Position numbers and translations under genes: made by a program
DNA from: CAVZZV01 sp963779845
Lineage (GTDB): Bacteria; Bacteroidota; Bacteroidia; Bacteroidales; GCA-2748055
Assembly (NCBI GenBank): GCA_963779845.1
Contig: CAVZZV010000005.1
Coordinates: forward strand, 1,364,001 to 1,428,000
DNA length: 64,000 bases
Direction: 5' to 3'
The notes under the pieces: model-generated
The model's database searches: none
What the model was told of the DNA's origin: nothing
Seen by the model: only the letters and a program-made list of their open reading frames with translations
Shown here: positions 44,210-52,102 of the stretch, piece after piece
Layout: each line of letters opens with the position of its first letter
Position numbering within the stretch: the first letter of the stretch is position 1

Positions 44210-44242
44210 ACCGGGAGGGCAACCAAACGTTGCCTTCCCGGT
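44210..44242. terminator. Strong hairpin between atpE and atpF
   Basis: Arms 44210-44223 and 44229-44242 (14 pairs, 5-nt loop). On the plus strand the one non-Watson-Crick pair is G-U, and a T6 run (44242-44247) follows. On the transcribed minus strand the same position is an A-C mismatch, followed by TTAATTTTTG. It may partly terminate or stabilise the atpB-atpE part of the message, raising subunit c output. Confidence 0.7.
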
Positions 44243-44250
44243 TTTTTAAA

Positions 44251-44454
44251 TCAGGCAATTAATGCCACAACAACAGCGAAAAGCGCAACACCCTCTATAA
44301 GGGCTGCTGCAATGATCATTGAAGTTTGGATCATAGAAACTGCTTCGGGCTGACGTGCAATCGCGTCCATAGCCTGTCCGCCAATTCTTCCGATCCCGAT
44401 TCCGGCTCCGATAACGGCAAGTCCGGCTCCTACTGCTGCAAATGTTCCAGTCAT
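44251..44454 (-). CDS. atpE: ATP synthase subunit c
   Basis: Membrane rotor ring subunit. The 67-residue hairpin has helix 1 (GAGLAVIGAGIGIGRIG), the polar loop ARQPE (33-37) and helix 2 with the ion-carrying Glu54 in AALIEGVALF. Gly and Val follow the Glu, without the Ser/Thr ligands of Na+-binding rings, so proton coupling is most likely. Located between atpB and atpF. Confidence 0.97.
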   Translation of the reverse strand: MTGTFAAVGAGLAVIGAGIGIGRIGGQAMDAIARQPEAVSMIQTSMIIAAALIEGVALFAVVVALIA

Positions 44455-44483
44455 AATGGTTAAAAATTTAAATTAAAAAACTA

Positions 44484-45557
44484 CTAACTATGATGTTCCT
44501 GCGCAGCCAGCCCGATAAACAATGCAGAAAGCAAAGTAAATACGTAAGCCTGCAACACAGCTACTAATAATTCAAGGCAATCCATAAATATTACAAAGGC
44601 AATGGAAACAGGTGCCAGATATATGGATTTAAAAATAAAAATCAGAGAGACAAGGCTCAATACTACAATATGGCCAGCCGAAATATTGGCAAAAAGACGG
44701 ACCATCAGGGCAAAGGGTTTTGAAAACAGACCGATAATTTCCACGGGTATCATAACCGGAGCCAGCCAGAAAGGGACACCTGGTGTGACAAAAACATGTT
44801 TCCAGTGTTGTTTTGTTCCTGAAAACTGGGTAATCAGGAAGGTAAACAAAGCGAGAATCAGGGTTACCGCGATATTTCCGGTAACATTGGCCCCAAAAGG
44901 AATGATCGGAGGAATAAGTCCAAGAATATTGTTGATCAGAATGAAGAAAAATACCGTTAACAGGTAAGGAAGGTATCTTTCGTACTTTTTCATCCCGATG
45001 CTTGGAATGGCAATTTCGTTCCTGATGAACATGATCATCGGTTCAAGAAAACCGTTTAAACCAGTGGGGATTATTTTCTTGTCCTTTTTATAAATACTTC
45101 CCATCCGCACAAAAAGCAGGAGTATGATCAGGGCTGAGAACAACATGCCAACCACAACACGGGTAATCGACAGATCGAGCGGCATTCCTGTTATTTCGCC
45201 GGAATCATTTACCTCCACAATTTTCCCCTTGTGTTCCCCTTCCTCCGGAATCATGAAGCCTCGATATTCGTGACCATGAGCAAAACGGTAAGAAAGAAAA
45301 GTATTGAATCCCTTTTCTTTACTATAGAGAATGATCGGGAGGGGGATGCTGACATGTTCACCGTTTTGTTTAGTGATCAGATGCCATTCATGCGAATCCA
45401 TGATGTGGTCGATGATAAATTTCCCGGGAACAAATTCTTCTGCTTCGGTAGGTGTTTCGTGGGTGGGGAGATCGGAGGCGAAGGAGACCCTTACTACAAA
45501 AAGCAACAAAAGACTACTAAAACACAACCGACGAACGATAAACCTGTCCTTAAACAT
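44484..45557 (-). CDS. atpB: ATP synthase subunit a
   Basis: Membrane stator that forms the proton half-channels. At 357 residues it is about 85 longer than the E. coli protein: it has a signal-like N-terminus and a periplasmic domain rich in His and Glu (24-125), as seen in other Bacteroidota. The membrane part includes the essential Arg in MVRLFANISAGH and a C-terminal LLVAVLQAYVFTLL. It lies 29 nt before atpE. Confidence 0.97.
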   Translation of the reverse strand: MFKDRFIVRRLCFSSLLLLFVVRVSFASDLPTHETPTEAEEFVPGKFIIDHIMDSHEWHLITKQNGEHVSIPLPIILYSKEKGFNTFLSYRFAHGHEYRGFMIPEEGEHKGKIVEVNDSGEITGMPLDLSITRVVVGMLFSALIILLLFVRMGSIYKKDKKIIPTGLNGFLEPMIMFIRNEIAIPSIGMKKYERYLPYLLTVFFFILINNILGLIPPIIPFGANVTGNIAVTLILALFTFLITQFSGTKQHWKHVFVTPGVPFWLAPVMIPVEIIGLFSKPFALMVRLFANISAGHIVVLSLVSLIFIFKSIYLAPVSIAFVIFMDCLELLVAVLQAYVFTLLSALFIGLAAQEHHS

Positions 45558-45563
45558 CAGTAT

Positions 45564-45947
45564 TTAAATATTTTTCGATTTTAATTCATGTACAAAACTC
45601 GCCAACATATAAATTGAGAAGGCCAAATATACTACAAAAAAGGTAATTATAAACTCCGTGGTAAGGCTTTCTGTAAACAGGGCGTAGATTCCAAGCAGGG
45701 CCAAAAAAAGAAGAAATTTCAGTCCTACAGCAGACAGGGTAAATAAAACCCTTTTTTGTGGTTTTTTCTTTATGCCTGTAAAAAAAAGCGAGGTTATGAA
45801 TATTGAAATAATAAGGGATCCGGTAAAAATGATCATTGAATCCCTGAAACTGACACCCATATTAAAAAAATCACGCAACAGATATGCCAGACCTGTGAGG
45901 GCGAGATAAATCAGAAAAAGAATGGTGATATGTTTTGTAATTTGCAT
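45564..45947 (-). CDS. Small membrane protein of the ATP synthase operon
   Basis: A 127-residue protein with four predicted membrane helices (ITILFLIYLALTGLAYLL, SMIIFTGSLIISIFITSLFF, VGLKFLLFLALLGIYAL, FIITFFVVYLAFSIYMLA). No named domain is certain, but a protein of this size in the slot between atpZ/atpI and atpB in Bacteroidota is generally an AtpI-related assembly factor for the c ring. Its ATG overlaps the atpZ stop region (1 nt) and it ends 6 nt before atpB. Confidence 0.65.
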   Translation of the reverse strand: MQITKHITILFLIYLALTGLAYLLRDFFNMGVSFRDSMIIFTGSLIISIFITSLFFTGIKKKPQKRVLFTLSAVGLKFLLFLALLGIYALFTESLTTEFIITFFVVYLAFSIYMLASFVHELKSKNI

Positions 45948-46186
45948 TATTTCTTGAAACGGATAAAATCTTTTAAGGATACGTATAGCGCAATAAAAAC
46001 ACCCAGGATTCCAAGAATAATTACAAAAAGGTTTTCATCGTGGTTATATTTTTGATCAAGTTTTTTCCCACCCCAAACAAAAATCAGGAGGATCAAAACC
46101 ATTTGAATGGCTATAGTGCTGTATTTAGCATACTTTTCGTAGCCCGAAAAATTATTCTTTTTTGGGCTCTTCGGGTTTTCCTCCAT
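45947..46186 (-). CDS. AtpZ/AtpI-like protein
   Basis: A 79-residue protein with two helices (TIAIQMVLILLIFVWGGKKLD and LFVIILGILGVFIALYVSLK), the layout of the AtpZ/AtpI family (F0F1-ATPase-associated, thought to help c-ring assembly or Mg/Ca uptake). The short acidic-basic N-terminus is typical. Its start lies 35 nt inside the end of the bactofilin gene in another frame. Confidence 0.8.
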   Translation of the reverse strand: MEENPKSPKKNNFSGYEKYAKYSTIAIQMVLILLIFVWGGKKLDQKYNHDENLFVIILGILGVFIALYVSLKDFIRFKK

Positions 46187-46538
46187 TTAAATTTTTCTTA
46201 TCGGTCATATCACATTTTCCGGTAAATAATGCACCCGGTTCGATGGCAAGCTGGTTAGTGGTAATATCTCCTGTTAAACGCGAATTGGCTCTAAGGGACA
46301 GTAGTTCACTTATAAAGACCTTCCCCTCCATCTTGCCTTCCACCTCGCAAGTCCTGCAGTGCACTTCCCCATTTATTTTACCTGTTTCACCAACAATCAC
46401 CTTTCCCTTGGTATTGAGATTTCCGCTAAGGTTACCATCCACCCTGATATCCCCATTAGAGGTGATATTTCCTTCAATTAAGGTTCCTGAACCAATCAAA
46501 TTGATCGCACTTCCATCCACTTCCGGGTTCTTTGCCAT
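46152..46538 (-). CDS. Bactofilin family cytoskeletal protein
   Basis: A 128-residue protein with a bactofilin (DUF583) beta-helix core: IGSGTLIEGNITSNGDIRVDG, given here in part, then LSGNLNTKGKVIVGETGKI and GEVHCRTCEVEGKMEGKV, a regular repeat of short strands. Bactofilins polymerise without nucleotide and act at the membrane in cell shape, stalks or polarity. A Lys/Glu/Pro-rich tail (GGKPEEPKKE) follows. It is the first gene of the ATP synthase operon and overlaps atpZ by 35 nt. Confidence 0.9.
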   Translation of the reverse strand: MAKNPEVDGSAINLIGSGTLIEGNITSNGDIRVDGNLSGNLNTKGKVIVGETGKINGEVHCRTCEVEGKMEGKVFISELLSLRANSRLTGDITTNQLAIEPGALFTGKCDMTDKKNLNGGKPEEPKKE

Positions 46539-46574
46539 GGTTATGTTTTTTAATTAACTATTTTAGATACGGGG

Positions 46575-46582
46575 CAAATATA
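46575..46582 (-). promoter_or_regulatory. -7 element of the bactofilin/ATP synthase operon
   Basis: TATATTTG on the minus strand matches TAnnTTTG and lies 36 nt upstream of the bactofilin start. This places transcription start ahead of bactofilin and makes it part of the atp operon. No clear TTTG partner was found. Confidence 0.5.
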
Positions 46583-46616
46583 CAGTTTTTTCAGCCGGAC
46601 TGTACCAGAAAAACGA

Positions 46617-47615
46617 TTATTTGCTATCGTAGGCCCACTTCAGATAGATAGCCCCCCAGGTATATCCGCCTCCAAATGCTGTGAGTATAAGGTTGTCCCC
46701 TTTTTTCAACTGATTTTCCCATTCCCACAGGCACAAAGGAATGGTAGCTGCGGTAGTATTCCCGTAGCGTTCAATATTGATCATTACCTTCTCCTTCGGA
46801 AGGCACATCCTGCGGGCGGTAGCTTCGATGATACGCATATTAGCCTGGTGAGGCACAAGCCAGTCGATTTCATTCGAAGTTAGATTGTGTTTATCCATCA
46901 TCTCGGTGGCCACGTCCGACATATTAGACACAGCGACCTTGAAAACAGCCTGACCTTCCTGATAAATATAATGGAGACCCTGTTTAACCGTTTCTTCAGA
47001 GGGGGGAAGCAATGATCCTCCTGCTTTGAGGTGAAGGTGACGTGCCCCTGAGCCATCCACCCGAAGGATATGATCGATGATACCGGTATTTTCATCTTCG
47101 GCAGGTTCAAGTAGCACTGCAGCAGCAGCATCCCCAAATAGGGGACAGGTGGTTCTGTCGGTATAGTCTGTAACAGATGACATCTTATCGGCACCCACCA
47201 AAATTACTTTCTTATAACCAGCCAAAATGAAGCGGTTCGCTGTTTCAAGCCCAAAAAGAAATCCTGAGCAGGCGGCTCCAAGATCAAAGCCCCAGGCATT
47301 TTTTAGTCCCGATTTATGCGCTATTAAGTTTGCGGTAGAAGGAAAATGCATATCTGCGGTGACCGTTGCACATATAATAAGTTCAATATCCTCCGGTGGT
47401 GTTCCGGTTTTTTTAAGCAGGCCCTTTACCGCCTCTGCTCCCATATAGGAAGTTGCTTTCCCTTCTCCTTTTAATATCCTTCTTTCCTTTATGCCTATCC
47501 GCTGCATTATCCATTCGTCGGAGGTATCGACCATCCGGCTCAGCTCATCATTCGTAAGCCGGTATTCAGGCAAGAAAGCGTTAATCCCTGTAATTGCTGC
47601 TCTGATATTTCCCAT
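46617..47615 (-). CDS. fabH: 3-oxoacyl-ACP synthase III
   Basis: Starts fatty-acid synthesis by condensing an acyl-CoA with malonyl-ACP. The 332-residue protein has the catalytic Cys in GAACSGFLFGLETA, His in WLVPHQANMRI and Asn in RYGNTTAATIPLCL. It starts at the plsX stop (overlap at 47615) and closes the DUF177-rpmF-plsX-fabH operon. Confidence 0.97.
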   Translation of the reverse strand: MGNIRAAITGINAFLPEYRLTNDELSRMVDTSDEWIMQRIGIKERRILKGEGKATSYMGAEAVKGLLKKTGTPPEDIELIICATVTADMHFPSTANLIAHKSGLKNAWGFDLGAACSGFLFGLETANRFILAGYKKVILVGADKMSSVTDYTDRTTCPLFGDAAAAVLLEPAEDENTGIIDHILRVDGSGARHLHLKAGGSLLPPSEETVKQGLHYIYQEGQAVFKVAVSNMSDVATEMMDKHNLTSNEIDWLVPHQANMRIIEATARRMCLPKEKVMINIERYGNTTAATIPLCLWEWENQLKKGDNLILTAFGGGYTWGAIYLKWAYDSK

Positions 47616-48568
47616 TATTCGATTGCTAATTTAATATTACGTATCAATTCATTTTTGACCACTTCAATAGTATGAAGGATCATATTTTTGATGGCAATTT
47701 CGTTGGATATCCCATGTCCTACAACCACAGGTTTATTCACACCCAGGATGGGCGTCCCACCGAAATTCTCAAAATTGAAGGATTCAAAAAAATCATCAGA
47801 AATTTTACGCATTTTTATCAGTTTGTAAAGTCCCTCCGCCTCTTTAAGAATAATATTCCCTATAAAACCATCGCATACCAGTACATCGGCACGGGGGTCT
47901 GTAAAAAATTCGTTGGCCTCTACGTTTCCGATAAATTTAAAATCCTCTGAATCTTTCATTAGCTGGAAAGCTGATTTCGAAGTAAGGTTTCCTTTTTCTT
48001 CTTCGGATCCGATGTTTACCAGACCGATTGAAGGTTCATCCACTTTGTTAATGCTCTGGACGTAGGATTTCCCAAGGATTCCATATTGGTAAAGCACATC
48101 AGGTTTGCTATCAGGATTAATGCCCACATCCAGTAAAAGAGCGTGTTTCCCACTGAGGTTGGGGATTGAAGCAGCGATGGCCGGGCGGATAATCCCAGGA
48201 ATCGAATTGATAACCTGGGTGGCGCCAATCATCATGGCTCCTGTATTTCCGGCACTGCAGAAACCATCAATATCGCCTGCTTTCAGAAAGCGGAAACCTG
48301 TAGTTATACTTGAATCCTTTTTGTTAAGAAATGATTTATAGGGATGATCGCTCATGGTGATTACCTCAGAAGTATGGACAATGATGAGGTTATTAACATC
48401 AAATCCATTATCCCCTGCTATCCGGATAATGGATTCTTTATCACCAAACAATACAAGTTCTGTTGAAGAGGGAAAACATTTTTGAGCCAGAAAGCAACCC
48501 TTAACAGCAGCTTCCGGAGCGAAATCCCCCCCCATAATATCTATGCCAATTCGCATGCTACCCTGCAC
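47615..48568 (-). CDS. plsX: Phosphate acyltransferase
   Basis: Converts acyl-ACP and phosphate to acyl-phosphate, the first step of phospholipid synthesis by the PlsX/PlsY route. The 317-residue protein starts RIGIDIMGGDFAPEAAVKG and has FCSAGNTGAMMIGA and VCDGFIGNIILKEAEG, all family signatures. It overlaps fabH at its stop and follows rpmF by 15 nt. It acts peripherally on the cytoplasmic side of the inner membrane. Confidence 0.97.
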   Translation of the reverse strand: MQGSMRIGIDIMGGDFAPEAAVKGCFLAQKCFPSSTELVLFGDKESIIRIAGDNGFDVNNLIIVHTSEVITMSDHPYKSFLNKKDSSITTGFRFLKAGDIDGFCSAGNTGAMMIGATQVINSIPGIIRPAIAASIPNLSGKHALLLDVGINPDSKPDVLYQYGILGKSYVQSINKVDEPSIGLVNIGSEEEKGNLTSKSAFQLMKDSEDFKFIGNVEANEFFTDPRADVLVCDGFIGNIILKEAEGLYKLIKMRKISDDFFESFNFENFGGTPILGVNKPVVVGHGISNEIAIKNMILHTIEVVKNELIRNIKLAIE

Positions 48569-48583
48569 TTTCGTAAAGGAAGG

Positions 48584-48778
48584 TTAAGCTACCCCGGCTT
48601 CCTTATCGATAACCATTTTGCCTTTGTAATACAGATTTCCATCCACGTAATATGCGGTATGCCGTCTGTGGACTGTGCCGGTGGTTGGACAGGTAGAAAG
48701 GGTAGGCTCGATGGCCTTGTAATGGGTCCTTCTTTTATCTCTACGGGTCGTTGAGGTTTTTCTTTTTGGATGTGCCAT
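48584..48778 (-). CDS. rpmF: Ribosomal protein bL32
   Basis: A 64-residue large-subunit ribosomal protein. It starts AHPKRKTSTTRRDKRR and has HYKAIEPTLSTCPTTGTVHRRHTAY. Only one of the four zinc-ligand cysteines of the C+ form remains (Cys30), so this is a C- type, zinc-independent form. It lies 5 nt after the DUF177 gene. Confidence 0.97.
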   Translation of the reverse strand: MAHPKRKTSTTRRDKRRTHYKAIEPTLSTCPTTGTVHRRHTAYYVDGNLYYKGKMVIDKEAGVA

Positions 48779-48783
48779 TTTTT

Positions 48784-49341
48784 TTAATTTAAATCTTTAA
48801 GTTTCTTCAATATTTCCCAACGGGGATCAATATCATTTTCTTCACCGGGAGCCTCTTCAGATAAACCCGAATCCTTTCCGGCGTGTTCTGCAAGTTTTTT
48901 GATCATCTCTGGATTACAACCACTTTCACCGTTTTTCTGGTCCGGATGAATTTTTCGTGTTGGGAGACCAAGCACTGCGAATTCATAAATATACTGAGCG
49001 ACATTAATCCTGGTCTCATCTCTTGGGATAATGATGACCTGATCCGAAACTTCCTCAAATTCATCGCCGAAGCGAATGAATAATATGGCGGTTGTGTCGA
49101 TTTCCTGTTCGTATTCCCCAAGACACCGGTCACAATATACATGAAGACTTCCTTCGATATTGAATTTTAATTCAAGGAATTGTGATTTCCTGATCAAATT
49201 TAGTTCAATACTCAAATCGCCACCGGCCACGTCCGGATTATCAAAAAACTCAAAGAACCTGGTTTTCGCTTCAAAACTGTATTCATGCATCCCTTCTTTT
49301 AATCCATAAAAAGGGATAACATAATCGTCCATCAAACTCAC
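48784..49341 (-). CDS. DUF177 (YceD) family protein
   Basis: A 185-residue protein with the YceD core: SLHVYCDRCLGEYEQEI and FAVLGLPTRKIHP (positions about 84-145). YceD proteins sit before rpmF in most bacteria and are linked to 23S rRNA/ribosome maturation. Acidic C-terminal tail. It is the first gene of the operon and has a -7 element 22 nt upstream. Confidence 0.92.
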   Translation of the reverse strand: MSLMDDYVIPFYGLKEGMHEYSFEAKTRFFEFFDNPDVAGGDLSIELNLIRKSQFLELKFNIEGSLHVYCDRCLGEYEQEIDTTAILFIRFGDEFEEVSDQVIIIPRDETRINVAQYIYEFAVLGLPTRKIHPDQKNGESGCNPEMIKKLAEHAGKDSGLSEEAPGEENDIDPRWEILKKLKDLN

Positions 49342-49362
49342 ACTCCCTATTTTTTAATCGTG

Positions 49363-49370
49363 CAAAAGTA
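49363..49370 (-). promoter_or_regulatory. -7 element of the DUF177-rpmF-plsX-fabH operon
   Basis: TACTTTTG on the minus strand matches TAnnTTTG and lies 21 nt before the DUF177 start. A TTTG partner at standard spacing is not obvious; the upstream sequence is T-rich. Confidence 0.5.
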
Positions 49371-49419
49371 AATATTAATGTTCGGAAATAAAAAAAATCG
49401 TGCAAAAAATTGAAATTGA

Positions 49420-49791
49420 CTAAAAAATCTCCTTTTCAATGCATTCCATGAGTGCATCCACAAAATAATTACTCTTTCGGATAAACCTTGTTGCACCGGC
49501 TTTCAGAAATTTATGTTCGAGTTGATAATCATCCTGACTGGTCAGAATCACTACAGGGGTTTTTTGATCCTTCTTCCTGATGAGCTTAAGCGTATCCAAT
49601 CCGGTAAGCTTACTGCCTCCTTTAAAATTATAATCGAGGACGATAAGAGAAGGCATCCTGTATAAATTTTCGAGGCACGCTTCTCCCGAAAGAAGAGTCT
49701 GGACCTCCAAATCCTGCCTGCCCTGAATGGTATACTCAAGGAGATTCAAAATAATCCTGTCATCATCAACAAAAAAAACCAATTTCTTCAC
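49420..49791 (-). CDS. Stand-alone response regulator receiver protein
   Basis: A 123-residue CheY-like receiver domain with no output domain. Acidic pocket Asp9-Asp11, phospho-acceptor Asp53 in LIVLDYNF, Thr84 in VVILTSQDD and Lys106 in FIRKS are all present, so it should be phosphorylated. No histidine kinase is adjacent, and its target is unknown. It probably acts in a phosphorelay or by protein binding. Confidence 0.9.
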   Translation of the reverse strand: MKKLVFFVDDDRIILNLLEYTIQGRQDLEVQTLLSGEACLENLYRMPSLIVLDYNFKGGSKLTGLDTLKLIRKKDQKTPVVILTSQDDYQLEHKFLKAGATRFIRKSNYFVDALMECIEKEIF

Positions 49792-49861
49792 TAAATCCAG
49801 ATTATTTAATATTTGAGGGTATGAAGTTAGGGCTAATTTATTATCATTACAAAATCTACAC

Positions 49862-49869
49862 TATTTTTG
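49862..49869 (+). promoter_or_regulatory. -7 element of the aminotransferase-lhgO operon
   Basis: TATTTTTG matches TAnnTTTG, 23 nt before the ATG at 49893. It supports that start over the earlier ATG at 49821, which lies upstream of this element. Confidence 0.45.
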
Positions 49870-49892
49870 TCACGTTATTCTATTCGAATTCC

Positions 49893-50720
49893 ATGGATAA
49901 TGCCGGACCCTTATTTCTCTTAAACCAGACTATTACAGATAGCCAGGAGTTTAATGACGATTTTTTACAGAGCGGAAAAAACCTGTATGAAGTTGTGCGT
50001 GTCATGAAAAACAAAGTGATCTTTATGGAAGATCATATTTCGAGGCTTTTCGAGTCTGCTCACAAATCAGGGCTGAACATTTCCTATTCTGCATCGGAAC
50101 TATATCAGGGTCTAATGCATCTTGTTCATTCTCTCAGGATGAATGAAGGAAATATTAAAATAATATGGCATACCGGAGATCCCTTCAGGGATTCCTTCCT
50201 CATTATGTATCAGGTAAAACATTATTATCCTGAGAATTATTTATACCACCAGGGTGTACAATGTTCCATTCTGAATGAATCCCGACCAGATCCCGGGATC
50301 AAAAAGTGGAGGTCCACCTTTCGGGAAACAATCCATCAACTGAAAGCCACCGAAGGGGTTTATGAAATTATCCTTGTCAACGGCAAAGGTATTGTTACTG
50401 AGGGAAGCCAGTCAAACCTCTTCATTATCAAGGGAAATAGAATTTATACGGCATTCAAAAAAAATATTCTTCCCGGGATTACCAGGAAATACATCTTCAA
50501 AATCGCAAGGGAAAATGGTTTAACCCTCGAAGAAAGGGATTTCAATATCGCCACCCTTCTGTCCTCCGATTCAGTTTTTCTTACCGGGACTTCCCCTAAA
50601 GTACTACCTGTCTCTCAGATTGGTCATAATACCTTTGATGTAAGCCATCCCCTTCTAAGGAAAATCATTTCTCTATATGATCTTGAAATTTATACTTACC
50701 TGAATACCCCCGGACAATGA
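49893..50720 (+). CDS. Class IV aminotransferase (PLP)
   Basis: A 275-residue fold-type IV PLP enzyme related to branched-chain aminotransferases, D-amino-acid aminotransferase and aminodeoxychorismate lyase. Visible features are the YEVVRVMKNKVIFMEDHISRLF N-terminus (in part), IKKWRSTFRETI with a likely Schiff-base Lys, VTEGSQSNLFIIKG and a C-terminal FLTGTSPKVLPV. The exact reaction cannot be told from motifs. The start at 49893 is chosen because the family sequence begins there and the -7 element lies just upstream. Its stop overlaps the lhgO start (ATGA). Confidence 0.85.
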   Translation: MDNAGPLFLLNQTITDSQEFNDDFLQSGKNLYEVVRVMKNKVIFMEDHISRLFESAHKSGLNISYSASELYQGLMHLVHSLRMNEGNIKIIWHTGDPFRDSFLIMYQVKHYYPENYLYHQGVQCSILNESRPDPGIKKWRSTFRETIHQLKATEGVYEIILVNGKGIVTEGSQSNLFIIKGNRIYTAFKKNILPGITRKYIFKIARENGLTLEERDFNIATLLSSDSVFLTGTSPKVLPVSQIGHNTFDVSHPLLRKIISLYDLEIYTYLNTPGQ

Positions 50721-51919
50721 AATATGATATAATAATTGTTGGAGCAGGCATTGTTGGGCTGGCCTCGGCATTAAAAATAAAGGAAAATTCTCCCGAAAAA
50801 AGGGTACTTGTGCTGGAAAAAGAGGGGAAGGTGGCACAACACCAAACAGGAAATAACTCGGGAGTGATCCATTCCGGAATATATTACAGGCCGGGAAGCC
50901 TAAAAGCCCAAAATTGCCTGAGTGGCTACCGCGAAATGATTAACTTTTGCGATGAAAATTATATCGGGTACGAACGCTGTGGGAAACTGATTGTCGCCAC
51001 AGCAAAAGAGGAGCTCGGACGAATGGAAGACCTTTACCGGAGGGCCAGGGAAAACGGCCTGACTGAAATCAAAAAACTTCAGGGAGCGGAACTTAAAGAG
51101 TATGAACCTCATGTAAAAGGTATTGCCGGCATGTACCTCCCATATACCGGAATTACTGATTATAAGCTGGTTGCATTTAAGATGCAGGAAATTTTCGAGA
51201 AGAAATTTGGAGGGAAGGTGATGCTGAAAGAGGAAGTGAAGTCAATCAAAAAAAACAATAATGAAATTAGGGTTACAACTGAAAATAACGAGCACACTGC
51301 CAAAATTATGGTTAATACGGCAGGACTGTTCTCGGACCGCGTGGCAGAATTGTCGGGGATGCACCCCGGGGTAAGAATTATCCCTTTCAGAGGGGAGTAC
51401 TATACCCTGGTAAAAGAGAAAGAATATCTGGTAAAGAATTTGATTTATCCCATCCCTGATCCAAAATTTCCTTTTCTTGGGGTACACTTCACGCGTCTGA
51501 TTAGTGGTGGAATAGAAGCTGGGCCTAATGCTGTTTTTGCGTTTAAAAGAGAGGCCTACCGGAAAAACAGCTTTTCTTTAAAGGACAGCTGGGAATCCCT
51601 TACCTGGCCAGGTTTCCAAAAACTTATGATCCGGTATGCAGGAATGGGTCTGGGAGAATTCTATCGTTCATATAATAAGGCAGCATTCACAAAAGCGTTA
51701 CAAAATATGCTTCCCGAAATCAGACAGGCAGATCTGGTTCGCGGGATTACCGGTGTCAGGGCTCAGGCATGCGACAAAAAAGGCAATTTAATAGATGATT
51801 TTCTGTTTGCTGAAGAAGAGAGGATCATAAATGTACTGAATAGTCCCTCTCCTGCCGCAACCGCCTCTCTTTCCATTGGAAGGACAATTGCCGGTAAGGC
51901 ACTTGAAAAGTTGAAATAG
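50717..51919 (+). CDS. lhgO: L-2-hydroxyglutarate oxidase
   Basis: A 400-residue FAD enzyme of the DAO family. The Rossmann FAD motif is at 3-22 (DIIIVGAGIVGLASALKI). GNNSGVIHSGIYYRPGSLKA is the LhgO signature with the conserved HSGIYY loop. It oxidises L-2-hydroxyglutarate to 2-oxoglutarate and passes electrons to the membrane quinone pool or another acceptor. It overlaps the aminotransferase gene by 4 nt, which could make the pair part of a 2-oxoglutarate-linked amino-acid route. Confidence 0.94.
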   Translation: MKYDIIIVGAGIVGLASALKIKENSPEKRVLVLEKEGKVAQHQTGNNSGVIHSGIYYRPGSLKAQNCLSGYREMINFCDENYIGYERCGKLIVATAKEELGRMEDLYRRARENGLTEIKKLQGAELKEYEPHVKGIAGMYLPYTGITDYKLVAFKMQEIFEKKFGGKVMLKEEVKSIKKNNNEIRVTTENNEHTAKIMVNTAGLFSDRVAELSGMHPGVRIIPFRGEYYTLVKEKEYLVKNLIYPIPDPKFPFLGVHFTRLISGGIEAGPNAVFAFKREAYRKNSFSLKDSWESLTWPGFQKLMIRYAGMGLGEFYRSYNKAAFTKALQNMLPEIRQADLVRGITGVRAQACDKKGNLIDDFLFAEEERIINVLNSPSPAATASLSIGRTIAGKALEKLK

Positions 51920-52003
51920 AGGGATATTTTGAAAGGAAAATATTGGAAAACAGGTGATCAATATATTCCAGGAAACTTTATTTTTATTAGCTTTGTACCC
52001 TCG

Positions 52004-52077
52004 GGGCAATTAACTCAGTGGTTTAGAGTGCTACCTTGACAGGGTAGAAGTCGCCGGTTCGAATCCAGCATTGCCCA
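52004..52077 (+). tRNA. tRNA-Val (anticodon GAC)
   Basis: Acceptor GGGCAAT (52004-52010) pairs with ATTGCCC (52070-52076); discriminator A52077. The anticodon stem CTACC/GGTAG encloses TTGACAG, giving GAC. The T stem GCCGG/CCAGC has one C-A mismatch at the middle pair; all other stems are sound. CCA is not encoded. Confidence 0.94.
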
Positions 52078-52102
52078 CTTTATATTTCCATCCTCTCCTG
52101 TT

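Noticed and set aside
44251..44454. Sodium-type ATP synthase ring
   Set aside because: The residues after Glu54 are Gly and Val; the Ser/Thr ligands needed for Na+ are absent.
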